Assembly: GCA_003427395.1 (NCBI GenBank)
Contig: BFEA01000036.1
Location: forward strand, 4,119,358 to 4,150,138
From: Chara braunii
Lineage: Eukaryota; Streptophyta; Charophyceae; Charales; Characeae
DNA: 30,781 nucleotides
Direction: 5' to 3'
Shown: piece after piece, positions 9,873 through 18,575 of the stretch
Numbering within the stretch: the stretch's first letter is position 1
Layout of the letters: each line of letters starts with the position of its first letter
Translations under genes and position numbers: made by a program
The notes under the pieces: generated by a model
Told to the model about the DNA's origin: nothing
Database searches by the model: none
What the model saw: only the letters and a program-made list of their open reading frames with translations

Positions 9873-10290
9873 AAATCGAAATTATGTCGCTGCATGTATA
9901 GTCGCCGTACTGAAGAAAGCCGCAAATTGGAGAAGATCCGGGCTCAACCTTGGATGATGCACTTACCGAATGGACGAGATATGTCCCCCAGGTCTCAACA
10001 GTCGCTCATTGATCACCTGCTCTGTAGAAAAGCTCATGGCGAAAGGCGAGGGAGAGAGGATGAAGGCCGAGAAAAAGGAGAAGAACAGTGTTCAGGATCG
10101 TCGCTCTCCCACTTAGAGGTTGGGGGGGAGTCAGGAGGCAAGAGAGATGGAGAGATAGGCAAAGGTCGAAGATAGGACATGTGGCGAATGATTGGCTTAG
10201 CCGACCGGCTCCCCAACCAGTGTGGTACCCCCATTCACCGTTCACGGGTTCTGTGAATGAAAACCGGTCATGGAGTTCATGGAGAGCGGG
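9873..10290. other. No recognised feature
   Basis: Open frames on both strands are short and conflicting. It is presumably the 5' flank of the remnant ORF. Confidence 0.4.
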
Positions 10291-10623
10291 ATCGCTGTTT
10301 TTTTTTTTTTTCGCTGGGGAGGGTGTGTTTGTTTTTTATAGGAGGGTGGGGGTTATCAGAGGGTAACCCCCCATATTTTTTTTATTTTTTTTTTATGAAT
10401 AATATTTTTTTAATTTAAAACGAAAAACAAATGCAACCAGTCGAAATAAGCATTTTTGCTTGTTATTTTGTAGGGTTTTTTTTTTTTTTTTTTTTTTTTT
10501 TTAATGTCATCACCCTGTGGGGCTTCAGGCGATTGTAGGGTTCCCATTTCAGGCCTCACAGCTCCGGACTTGTCGACGTGGGCCATTTCAGTAATTCGCT
10601 GCCTTTTCCGGGCTAACCGAGGG
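10291..10623. other. AT-rich spacer with long T-runs
   Basis: T-runs at about 10298-10310 and 10475-10502 and an AT-rich middle. The first T-run is bracketed by TCGCTG on both sides (10292-10297 and 10311-10316), a possible but weak short target duplication. Confidence 0.45.
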
Positions 10624-10964
10624 CTATGAATCCCCGTGGCCGCAGTGACCGCGGGCACAACCGCGGCCTCAGTCACCGTGGGCACGACCTCGGCCGCGAG
10701 GCTGCAGTCATGACCACAGAGGCCGCGGTATTCGGCGGCCCGCTGCGTCCAAGGGGAGAGGGGGTTGGGGAAGGGGGTTGTGGATTGGGGTTCCGGAACC
10801 CCGACCCCACCCCCTTGAACAAAAAAAAGTTAAAAAAATATATTTTGGGGGGGGTGGTTTCTGGTGTGTGAAAAAAAAGAAAAAAGAAAAAAAAAAATCA
10901 AATATTGATTGATTGATAGATTGATTGATTGATTGATTGGTTGATTGGTTGATTGACTGATTGG

Positions 10965-11000
<36 letters not shown>

Positions 11001-11001
11001 C

Positions 11002-11037
<36 letters not shown>

Positions 11038-11180
11038 GGGGTCCTCCCTCCCCTTCCCCCCCCGGCACAATGTCATGCACACGCACACACACACACACGC
11101 GCGCGCACGTGCCCACACACATACACACGCGCGCGCGCACACACAACACACACACACACACACACGCACACACACACATA
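10624..11180. mobile_element. Non-autonomous DNA element, copy 2 (left part)
   Basis: Starts CTATGAATCCCC like the left ends at 2146 and 17618, and then follows the same order as the copy at 17618: GC-rich end, G-rich run with CCCCACCCCCTTGAAC, A-run, (GATT)n at about 10902-11034, GGAGGGGTC, (CA)n at about 11077-11177. The right terminal motif TTTCATAG was not found, so the 8-bp flank ACCGAGGG cannot be paired. It has no transposase. Confidence 0.65.
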
Positions 11181-12480
11181 CAAAAAATCAGTTTCATGTC
11201 TGCCAGTCTTACTTCTGTTGTTTGTCCTCCCTCTGATTTTTTCTAAGTTTTATTGTCTGCCCGACTGAGCACCCTTAAGTAGTGTCAAACAGTCGGTGGT
11301 TCCTCGTTTGGAGTGCCTACTGCACTCTTATGGGGGCCGCTCGGTTCCGGATGTCTGTGTTGTCTGTAGGTATCCGCTCGTCGGTGTGACTCCCTGGCTC
11401 AGTGGGTGGTGGGAACCAACAATCTGTGGAGTTCAATCGTGATGTGAGTAGGTCATGTGTTGCTTTGCTTCGTGTTGGATGTGTGGACGTCCTCGTCTGC
11501 GCTTCGCCACTGCCCTGCTGCCTGTCCCACTTGCTTCGCGAGTGGTTCTTTGCAGGTTAATGTGTTTGTTGTGCGTTGTGGCCGTGTTGTTGGTGTTGCC
11601 TTGCGCTTCGCTGCTCCGCTGCCGTGCTGCTCATCCATTGGCCGTGCCTGCCGTGCTTGCCTGTCGTGCTTGCCGCTTTTGTGCCCTGTAGGTTGATTGC
11701 CTTGTTGTTGGTGCCTTGTGCTCCCCTCCATGGTTGTCCAGCTGCTGGTTCACTCGCCCTGTCGTCCCCTGCAGTGTTGTTGCCGTGCTTGTGTTGCCTT
11801 GTGCTTCACTACATGGCTGCCGCGCTGCGTGCCATGTCGTTCCTTGCACTCGTTTTTGGCGTTTTGCAGCCGTGTTGCCTCCACCGTGTTGCCTGGTGCT
11901 TCACAGGGTTGCTGCCCGCTGCTATGTTCCCCTTGGGGACAGTCTGCCTTCAACAAGGGTCAATTTGAAAGGGTTAATGACCCAAACCATCAAATACGGG
12001 GATTCCACAGATTATTGAGGGTTCAGCCTCCTGATGAGTCGGTGCAACTCCCACGAAACAATCTTTAATCATCTGTTTATTTATTTTTTTCAGTCTTTGC
12101 CTGGTTTATACTTGTATTTTTTTCTGGTGTTGTTTTTGCATTGTCGTCGTTTTTCTTGTTGTTGTTTCCCTCGCTGCTTTACGTTGTTTGTTTGCCCATC
12201 CGTCTACCCGATGCCTTTCACCCAGTGTGCTTTGTTGTTTTGTGCTGTTTGCCTGCCCACCCGCCTCCCCCATGCCCTCCAGCCTATATGCTTTGCTGCC
12301 TTGTGCTGTTTGCCTTGTGGCTTGCTGTCTGTCTGCCCACCCGCTTCCCCCTTGCCCTCCAGCCTTCACCCTTTGTTGATGCCGCATGCCCTTTTCCCTC
12401 GATGTCTTTTTTCTGCCTTCCCTTAGTTGCTGTGTTTTGTTTTTTTCAGCTCATGGCTTAGTGCCCTCGGGCTCTAGTCC
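11181..12480. repeat. Low-complexity T/G/C-rich region with degenerate tandem motifs
   Basis: Recurring TTGCCTTG(C/T)GCTTC(G/A)CT and GCTGCCGTGCTG strings through 11580-11930. In 12190-12370 a degenerate ~60-80-bp motif (TGCCCACCCGC then TCCCCCWTGCCCTCCAGCC) occurs twice clearly (about 12254 and 12334) and once weakly (about 12193). Long overlapping open frames in three phases are a composition effect; I do not call a gene. Confidence 0.6.
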
Positions 12481-12880
12481 TTGCATCTTTTTAGGGAAGT
12501 CAGTGAGGTCGTGCATACCCAGTCGAAATTCAATGGAATATTCGCGTGGATCAGGGTGTGATTTGTTCGATGTTGTAATGTATGTGCGACTGGCATTATT
12601 TATGTTGTGTGATGTTGACTTTCAACTTGAAGCTGAAATTAGTTGCCAATGGGTGTTCTTTTTCCTCTTACTAGGGTTTAAATTTGCCAGCCTTCCTCGC
12701 ACTGCACTGCAGCAAAGTTTAACGGAGCTGCATCCTGTGAAACCCATGTCTACCCTACCTAGACCATGTGACCTAAAGGCACATGCATTGGAATTGCAAC
12801 CATCAGCCTCACTTCATAGGTGACACTGTGGGTGTATAAGGTACTAGGGTGTTAGGGAGGGAGTTATGATGACCAGTCAC
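12481..12880. other. No recognised feature
   Basis: Ordinary-composition non-coding DNA. No domain is recognisable in any frame. Confidence 0.4.
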
Positions 12881-13044
12881 CCGCAGGGTGGATGCGCCGG
12901 CCTCATTTGGCTGGTGCCGAGCCGCAGGGTTGATGTGCTAGCCTCATTTGGCTGGCGCCAAGCCGCAGAGTGGATGCGCAGGCCTCATTTGGCTGCCGCC
13001 GAGCCACAGGGTGGATGCGCCGGCCTCATTTGGCTGGCGCCGAG
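12881..13044. repeat. 41-bp tandem array, four units
   Basis: Unit starts at 12881, 12922, 12963 and 13004 and a partial fifth at 13045, a constant 41-bp period. Shared core: GATGCGCCGGCCTCATTTGG. Because 41 is not a multiple of three, successive units fall in different frames, which argues against a protein repeat. Confidence 0.9.
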
Positions 13045-13136
13045 CCGCCACCAGCCAGTTTGGTCGGAGTCCCGAGTTGTGGCTGCAGCCAAGCCGCCTA
13101 GAATTTTGTTCTTTGGCTGGGAAACATACTGGTGGT

Positions 13137-13279
13137 TTAAACCACCAGTACTTTTCTAGAGTGGTGCCCGTTAACGCGCCGTACAGGCTACTACAGGAGC
13201 GCCCAAATTCATCAGACTAGAAACATTTCTACTCTATTTTTTCGGCGGCCGATAGCTGGGCCAAGTACTGGTGGTTTAA
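13137..13279. mobile_element. 143-bp MITE-like element with TTAA ends
   Basis: Perfect 17-bp inverted repeats: TTAAACCACCAGTACTT (13137-13153) and AAGTACTGGTGGTTTAA (13263-13279). If the outer TTAA is a target duplication, the inverted repeat is 13 bp and the layout is piggyBac-like. Immediately left, TACTGGTGGTTTAA (13127-13140) is a further right-end copy sharing the same TTAA, giving a 24-bp perfect palindrome at 13127-13150. No coding capacity. Confidence 0.72.
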
Positions 13280-13840
13280 CAACAAGAAGAAGGAATTGCT
13301 GCGATCATGAGGCTTGGTAGACATGCGGTCACATGCCTGAGACAAACGTCACGGTGCACACAGCTTGGAAGTGGTGCGGGCTGTCCTAGAGTTGGTACCT
13401 GGGAGGCTGGAACCTGGTAGAGTATGTGTCCCACTGTTTCACTCCGCCTCAGCTGATCCCACGTCGGGACCAAGACTGTGTCCCATGCACCACCCAGCCA
13501 GACCTGTTCCTCAGTCACTTGGGGCTCTGAAATGCTTCCTCGCTCAAGTTGCTCTCCAGTTTCTTTCGAGCCAGTAAATAACCTGTCAGTCAATCCTCTG
13601 AATATCAGAGTAATCAATGCTGGCAGGTACTCCTCACAGACTCAAATCCCTTATCTATATTCTCATCTATAGTTTCTGCCTGAGAGAAGAAACAGGGAGG
13701 ATAAGAGTTAGCGGGCAATAGCAGATATCAGGCGCCCGGTACAGGGCGAAGAGGCTCTTTCCCCTCCCACAAATGTCCTGCACAGTTAATACTCTGGATT
13801 CAGAGTAATCAATGGTGGCAGGTACCCCTCAAGGTTCCGA
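13280..13840. repeat. Spacer with a 33-bp direct repeat
   Basis: CAGAGTAATCAATG(C/G)TGGCAGGTAC followed by (T/C)CCTCA occurs at about 13605-13637 and 13800-13832, 195 bp apart, each followed by a diverged TCWRAT-rich stretch. Open frames on both strands at 13276-13617 are conflicting and I call no gene. Confidence 0.55.
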
Positions 13841-14255
13841 TTCTGATACTATCCAAGGTCACCCAAGGTCATTTTTGAAAAGAAAAAAAAAAACAAAAAA
13901 AAACTGTCAGCGATTGGAAGGACTACCCCCTTGATGTTTTGAAAAGCAAAGGATGGCCACATTACACACTGGCCGACGGACATCCATGGTTATGTGCTCC
14001 AGAAATTCCTGGAAATGTAGTAAATAAAATACAGTAGTATCTGTTCTGATCAGTTTGATATCTGATTTATATTGTTAAAACAAAAGTGGAAACTACGCGG
14101 GAGTCACGAAAATGAGTTATAATTGAACCACGGGCGAAGATACAGTTTTGAATTGCAGTTCGGGCAATGTATACAACCCAGAGATCTAGCAGGTAACAAG
14201 AGAGAAAGCAAAAATTTAAAGGAAATTAATTTAATGGTAATGCACCTGACAAACC
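13841..14255. other. No recognised feature
   Basis: Non-coding, with an A-rich run near 13878-13903. Nothing else is recognised. Confidence 0.4.
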
Positions 14256-14266
14256 CTGGGAAAGCC

Positions 14267-14336
14267 TGGGTAGACTGTGAGGACCCCGGCCTCAAATTTT
14301 CATATTGGAAATATCAGCCTTGGGCACTGGGCCCCT

Positions 14337-14370
<34 letters not shown>
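14267..14370 (+). mobile_element. Short poly-A retroposon with 11-bp TSD
   Basis: About 74 bp of unique sequence ending in A30 (14341-14370). Exact 11-bp direct repeats CTGGGAAAGCC flank it at 14256-14266 and 14371-14381. This is the structure of a short, presumably 5'-truncated, LINE-mobilised copy. The source sequence is not identified. Confidence 0.75.
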
Positions 14371-14372
<2 letters not shown>

Positions 14373-14633
14373 GGGAAAGCCATCAACTTAACCCATTGCA
14401 GAAGCAGAAATGACAGTGCCATCATCATGGGCCTCATGGCCATCATGAATACCACACTTTACAAATTATTACCATGTATATAAAAAAAAGGAAACAAGAA
14501 GGAAAAAAGCATGGTTTGGCGTGATTTATGTGTTGTAAAATTCGGCTCGGCAAATGTGCATTCATCATGGTTCTCCTGTTCTATCTCTGATGTCTCTCGT
14601 CATCAACTGTAGGGCTCGGTTCCAATATTGTTG

Positions 14634-14677
14634 CCTATAGTATGCTTTTTTTTTTTTTTTTTTTCCCTATAGTATGC
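14634..14677 (-). mobile_element. Poly-A-only insertion with 12-bp TSD
   Basis: T19 plus one C (14646-14665) lies between two perfect copies of CCTATAGTATGC (14634-14645 and 14666-14677). Nothing but a tail (on the minus strand G then A19) has been added. Confidence 0.78.
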
Positions 14678-14726
14678 TTGGTACATTGTACCCTGATTTT
14701 TGGTTGAAATCAAAAATTTGAGCAGC

Positions 14727-14906
14727 ACCCAAGAGCCTAGCTCAGTGGGTACACCCACGAACTGTTGAAAATACGGACCCGTGTTCGAATCCAGATGATG
14801 GAACTTGATGAGTGAAGTTGTAAAACCAACTATTTCTGAATTGCCTGAGGGCTGGTCAGCTTAATGATGATATCTCAAGGCCGTTGCCCTTTCAAAAAAA
14901 AAAAAA
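14727..14906 (+). mobile_element. tRNA-derived SINE with 9-bp TSD
   Basis: A 180-bp element. The 5' part has a pol III A box TAGCTCAGTGG (14738-14748) and B box GTTCGAATCC (14783-14792), about 34 bp apart as in tRNA genes. The 3' end is GCCGTTGCCCTTTC followed by an A-run. TTGAGCAGC flanks it at 14718-14726 and 14907-14915, a perfect 9-bp target duplication. The tRNA-like head does not form a proper acceptor or T stem, so it is not a functional tRNA. The body between the B box and the tail is not recognised. Such elements are transcribed by pol III from the internal boxes and depend on a LINE for insertion. Confidence 0.85.
14738..14792 (+). promoter_or_regulatory. Internal pol III promoter (A and B boxes) of the SINE
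   Basis: A box TAGCTCAGTGG fits TRGYNNANNGG. B box GTTCGAATCC fits GTTCRANNCC. Confidence 0.8.
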
Positions 14907-15009
14907 ATTGAGCAGCTTAACCAACAGTACATTTACCCACTAAGAAATCAAATATGCGGATTGTATATACAGCCACAACTTTCAGAAAGTACCGGGGCAC
15001 CGTTTCACC

Positions 15010-15082
15010 GGATATCCGTCCACTGGCAGGCAAAACAGGTCACATTCTAAGGGCCTGGCCTGTTTTGCCTGGATGGATATCC
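15010..15082. repeat. Imperfect hairpin (GGATATCC ... AGGCAAAACAGG)
   Basis: Left arm 15010-15039 and right arm 15059-15082 are inverted copies sharing GGATATCC, TCCA and AGGCAAAACAGG, with a 19-bp loop and a small left-arm insert. No associated gene. Confidence 0.75.
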
Positions 15083-15159
15083 AGCGGAACAGCGCCGCAG
15101 TACGTCCCAAAACTGCCATGATCCCCCTTAAAACGGACATTTTTTGTATTTTTTGCACA

Positions 15160-15350
15160 AATTTCAAGAAACCTAATTATTTGGCCCTTAAAGATGTCAC
15201 TGGTCCATCTGGACTTAGCTGTCCAGATGCATACAAGGGGGTCACTGGTCCATCTGGACTTAGCTGAAGTCCAGATGCATCCAAGGGGGTTTAGTGTTAA
15301 ACTTTTCAGACGATGGCATTCTTAGGGCCAAATAAGTAGGTTTCAATTTC
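15160..15350. repeat. Foldback element with internal hairpin tandem repeat
   Basis: Outer arms are 15160-15196 and 15313-15350, imperfectly inverted (shared TTATTTGGCCCT and AAACCTA). Inside is a ~47-bp unit repeated twice (15197-15290), each beginning TCACTGGTCCATCTGGACTT and containing its own stem: CATCTGGAC/GTCCAGATG in unit 1, CATCTGGACTT/AAGTCCAGATG (15251-15277) in unit 2. The right arm is repeated once more at 15375-15420. Confidence 0.75.
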
Positions 15351-15737
15351 GTTCAAAAAATATAAATTGTTAGGATGGCATTCTTAGGGCCAAACAAGTG
15401 GGTTTCAATTTCTTTCAAAAGAAATATTTAAAAATATAAATTGTTAGAGTCGCAGCTGTATACACGCCTCTACTCTGGAAAAAAATAGCTGGGAAACGTA
15501 GTGGTGGTCCACAGTTTCCAAAGTTCCAAGCCATGAGTTGCCTGCAAGGTGCACCAGTTAACACACACTGACCATAAATTCCCGTGGATGTACCGGCCAG
15601 CCTGCAACCAGCTGCATTCATTCATTGTGCAAGAACTGTCAGAAGTCTGTGCAGCTGGGAAACCCCGAAACCAACTCAGTGGTAGTCCACACAGCTGCAA
15701 AGGCTGAGGGCATACTCACATCAGAGTCACATGGGGA
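15351..15737. other. Right-arm duplicate and unassigned spacer
   Basis: 15375-15420 repeats the right arm of the foldback element (GGATGGCATTCTTAGGGCC). The remainder has a weak direct repeat AGCTGGGAAAC (15488-15498 and 15653-15663). No gene. Confidence 0.5.
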
Positions 15738-15767
15738 CCAAAAGCCTCAAAGCTTTGAGGCATTTGG
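15738..15767. repeat. 30-bp near-perfect palindrome
   Basis: Core GCCTCAAAGCTTTGAGGC (15744-15761) is a perfect 18-bp palindrome. The outer arms CCAAAA/ATTTGG extend it to 30 bp with one mismatched pair. Confidence 0.85.
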
Positions 15768-16040
15768 TTCGGGTTCTCTTAGGCATTTGACCCCCGCGTG
15801 GTCACACGGGCAGACATCGTCCAGAAAGGACGAAGTCGCGACCCTGACACTTTGCACTCAGGGCTAGTGCGCCCAGTCACACGGGGGAGGACCAAACAAC
15901 AAGATGGAATTTCTTTTAGTTTTTTTCTCACGCCAGTATAACGCGCGGGGCTTCGCTACAACGTAAATGTTCCTGGTCGCACTTTCAGTTGTTTGGCGGG
16001 CTGTCTTTCGCGAACATAAAAAAAAAAAAAAACGAAAGGT

Positions 16041-16377
16041 AATTTGAGCCACCTCCGGAGGTGGTCTCAAAAAGGGTCAGCCCATGGCCCCTCAGGCCGC
16101 TGACAGAAGGGTCACCGTTTGAGGCAACTGGGTAGCGAGCCTCTCCAGTGTGACCCGAAAAACGAGTCAAATTTTGGGATTTTGGGTCTTTTGGTCCTTG
16201 TGTCCCACAATGTCTTATTCTGATACTCTCTAAATTCAATCTGTACATGGGACGCTGGACCCAGGTGTTGCTCCCCACCAATAGATGGAGCCTCTCCCCA
16301 GGTGCTAGTGGTGTCTGCTCTTATCAGCACCACTAACACTGGTGGGGGCGTGTTTAAATTAAAAAAAAAAAAAAAAA
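16041..16377 (+). mobile_element. Poly-A-tailed retroposon (copy 2)
   Basis: Contains the shared core near 16249-16291 (GTTGCTCCCCACCAATAGAT), ending in A17 (16361-16377). GAAAGGT occurs just before 16041 (16034-16040) and just after the tail (16378-16384), a possible 7-bp target duplication that would set the 5' end. The 5' limit is tentative because 7 bp is short. Confidence 0.6.
16049..16064. repeat. 16-bp palindrome
   Basis: CCACCTCCGGAGGTGG, perfect, near the 5' end of the candidate retroposon at 16041. Confidence 0.8.
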
Positions 16378-16449
16378 GAAAGGTCTTTGTGTGAGTATGC
16401 TCTGAGGCCAGAAGGAAAATCCTGCCTTACCAACTGCACTGCAAAAACG

Positions 16450-16609
16450 CTAGTACTTTTTTTTCTTTTTTTCTTTTTTAATAACATTTACAAGGCACAG
16501 CTAGCCTAAGGGGTCATGGTGAAAGCATATACCCCTAGCTATCCTTGCATGTGACTCCAATCTATTGGTGGGGAGTATCACCTGCTGGAAACTGCATCCA
16601 GCATCCCAT
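16450..16609 (-). mobile_element. Poly-A-tailed retroposon (copy 3)
   Basis: On the minus strand the conserved core (16554-16609, CTCCCCACCAATAGATTGGA) is followed by about 75 bp and a tail of A-runs with G (T-rich 16456-16480 on plus). It lies tail-to-tail with copy 2, about 75 bp apart. Confidence 0.6.
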
Positions 16610-16636
16610 GACAGAATACAATATTGAAAGCAAATT

Positions 16637-17501
16637 AAGGAAGAGCCAGAGTTGCCTCTTCACCCCTGGGCCCTGGCAAATTTTTCCAACACAGCAAAAT
16701 TGAAAGCATCCCTCTTTGGACGTGCCTTGGTGCTAAACAATGTGATCTTCGCAACACTATGGTTAAAATCCCTCCTGTGGCCCCTGAGCAAACCGGTTTT
16801 AAGAAGCCTTAAAGGAAAAGCAGCGGCTTTCTTATGGAGGGGAGATGGAGAGCTGACCAACGCAATAAGTTGTGTGGCCTGGAACTTAGTCATACAACAT
16901 ACAACCGAAAGCAGGGGGAGGTCTGGGGATAATTGACCCCGCCACGCAAGTGCACACGTTGCAAATCAAATGGATCCAACAGCTCATCTTCATCCCCCAA
17001 AACCCATGGTGTGTCTTAGCTTTGGAACATCTGGCTCGCTTGGCCCCAGCAACCCCCCGTACGGTCCACCCGCTGACCTGGCTGGAGGATCTTTTCTGGG
17101 CAATCCCAAGAAAACTCCCACGCGGCAGGGTGGGTTCGGAAGAAGGAGGGCAGAGGGTGGATAGTTTTTGGCCATCCCTGCTGCAAACCTGGCGGAAGCT
17201 ACCGCTCCCGGATAAGGTCTGTCCCGACTGATGGGAAGAAATCTATCGCCAACCCCTGTTTGGAAATAGATGGGTGACAGACACGAGGGGCTGTGTCATG
17301 ACAAGCTCATCTTCGCCTTGGAAAAGTTGGGTGAAAAATGGAATACTCAAAGTAGGGGATCTTTGGGACAATGAAGCGGCGCTGGACGGCAACAAGCGGC
17401 GGTGCGGTGCGATGGTGGGGGGAGGGAATTCGGGGAAAGAGGTAGGTGCTGAAAGGCAACGAAGGGCATGGAAGGTCTGTTCCCCCCCGGACTACCAGTG
17501 A
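16637..17501 (+). pseudogene. LINE ORF2 fragment (C-terminal to reverse transcriptase)
   Basis: Part of a non-LTR retrotransposon polyprotein downstream of the RT core. Frame 1 (16637-16936) has F-G-R-A-L-V-L-N-N-V-I-F-A-T-L-W and A-A-F-L-W-R-G-D, the pattern found after RT in plant-type LINEs. One base change of phase near 16890-16915 moves the reading to a second frame with G-G-L-G-I-I-D-P-A-T-Q-V, then L-Q-I-K-W-I-Q-Q-L and N-P-W-C-V-L-A-L. A TGA at about 17229-17231 interrupts W-E-E-I-Y-R-Q-P-L-F-G-N; reading continues in phase to 17501. The catalytic RT box and the endonuclease are absent, so this is a dead 5'-truncated copy. Family-level assignment is from motif pattern only. Confidence 0.72.
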
Positions 17502-17609
17502 GGGGTCACCGGCAGGTTCAGTGGTTTTGTCTTGCTACGTGGCAAGTGAGGGGTAAGTGAAGCCACTGTCCGTTAGTCCTTATTGTTCAGTCCTTTTTTT
17601 GATGGCCGA
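17502..17609. other. LINE downstream sequence
   Basis: Non-coding, probably 3' part of the same LINE copy. It is cut by the DNA element at 17618. Confidence 0.4.
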
Positions 17610-17617
17610 GATAGTGG

Positions 17618-17993
17618 CTACGAATCCCCCCCGGCGGCGGCCAAGCGCGGCGAAGTCCTCGGCCGTGGCTAGGTCCGAACCCCGCGGACGTGTCCACGCG
17701 GCCGCGCAACTTTGCGGCCACATGGCGGCCAGTGGGGAGGGGGGTTGGGGATTTGGGAAACGCCATGGGGCGGCGCAACCCCAGCCCCACCCCCTCAAAC
17801 AAAAAACAAAAAANNNNNNNNNNNNNNNNNNNNNNNNNNNNNNNNNNNNNNNNNNNNNNNNNNNNNNNNNNNNNNNNNNNNNNNNNNNNNNNNNNNNNNN
17901 NNNNNNNNNNNNNNNNNNNNNNNNNNNNNNNNNNNNNNNNNNNNNNNNNNNNNNNNNNNNNNNNNNNNNNNNNNNNNNNNNNNNNNNNNNNNN

Positions 17994-18029
<36 letters not shown>

Positions 18030-18108
18030 GTGGTGGGGGAGGGGTCGCACCACCCCCCCGCCACCCACCACGCGCGTGCACACACACACACACACACACA
18101 TTCAAACA

Positions 18109-18145
<37 letters not shown>

Positions 18146-18567
18146 ACACATACACACACATTCACACACAAATATTAAAAGGCCCCGGAAAAAAAAGATA
18201 TATATATTTTTTTCCATTCCTTGATTGTCTCCTTAGGACAAAAAAAAAAAAAAAACCGTAAAAATGAAGAATACAAAGAACTGCCAACCAAAAATCCCCC
18301 CCCCAAAAAAAAGAAAATTTTTAAATTTATTTTTCAATTTTTCTTCTCCACCTCTTCTTTTTTTTTTTTATTATAATTCTAAAAAAATATTTGTTTCCAA
18401 AAAAAAACAATATCCCTACAACCCCATATTATTTTTATTTTTTTTTACCCATTATTTAATTAAGGAAAATGCGGTAAAAGATACGTCCGCGGCGCGAACG
18501 AGATCAGCCGCCGACGCGGCCGTATATACGGTCGCCCTCCGAGCTCAACCCCGCGGGTGTTTCATAG
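17618..18567. mobile_element. Non-autonomous DNA element, copy 3 (8-bp TSD)
   Basis: Left end CTACGAATCCCCC; right end on the other strand CTATGAAACACCC. Flanks GATAGTGG (17610-17617) and GAGAGTGG (18568-18575) form an 8-bp duplication with one mismatch. The subterminal right block CGCCCTCCGAGCT...CCCCGCGG is shared with copy 1 (2625-2650). The internal order (G-rich, A-run, gap, GATT repeat 17994-18028, GGAGGGGTC, CA repeat 18079-18170, AT-rich) matches copy 2. The length of 950 bp includes 180 undetermined bases. Confidence 0.82.
17814..17993. other. Assembly gap (180 N)
   Basis: Run of N between an A-run and a GATT repeat inside the DNA element. True length unknown. Confidence 0.99.
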
Positions 18568-18575
18568 GAGAGTGG

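Noticed and set aside
11455-12461. Cys/Leu-rich frames that look like membrane proteins
   Set aside because: All phases of a T/G/C-rich low-complexity stretch give such peptides; no domain or codon pattern.
12866-13220. Repeat-protein-like frames with GLIWL motifs
   Set aside because: The 41-bp period is not a multiple of three, so the apparent protein repeat is a frame-shifting artefact of a tandem DNA repeat.
13581-13910. Retroposon ending in the A-rich run near 13903 with CTGTCAG as TSD
   Set aside because: 7 bp only, the A-run is interrupted, and the interval holds an unrelated direct repeat; could be chance.
14727-14800. Functional tRNA gene
   Set aside because: A and B boxes are good, but the acceptor and T stems do not pair; the poly-A tail and TSD show a SINE.
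17814-17993. Open frames running through the N block
   Set aside because: They are translations of undetermined bases inside a DNA element; no information.
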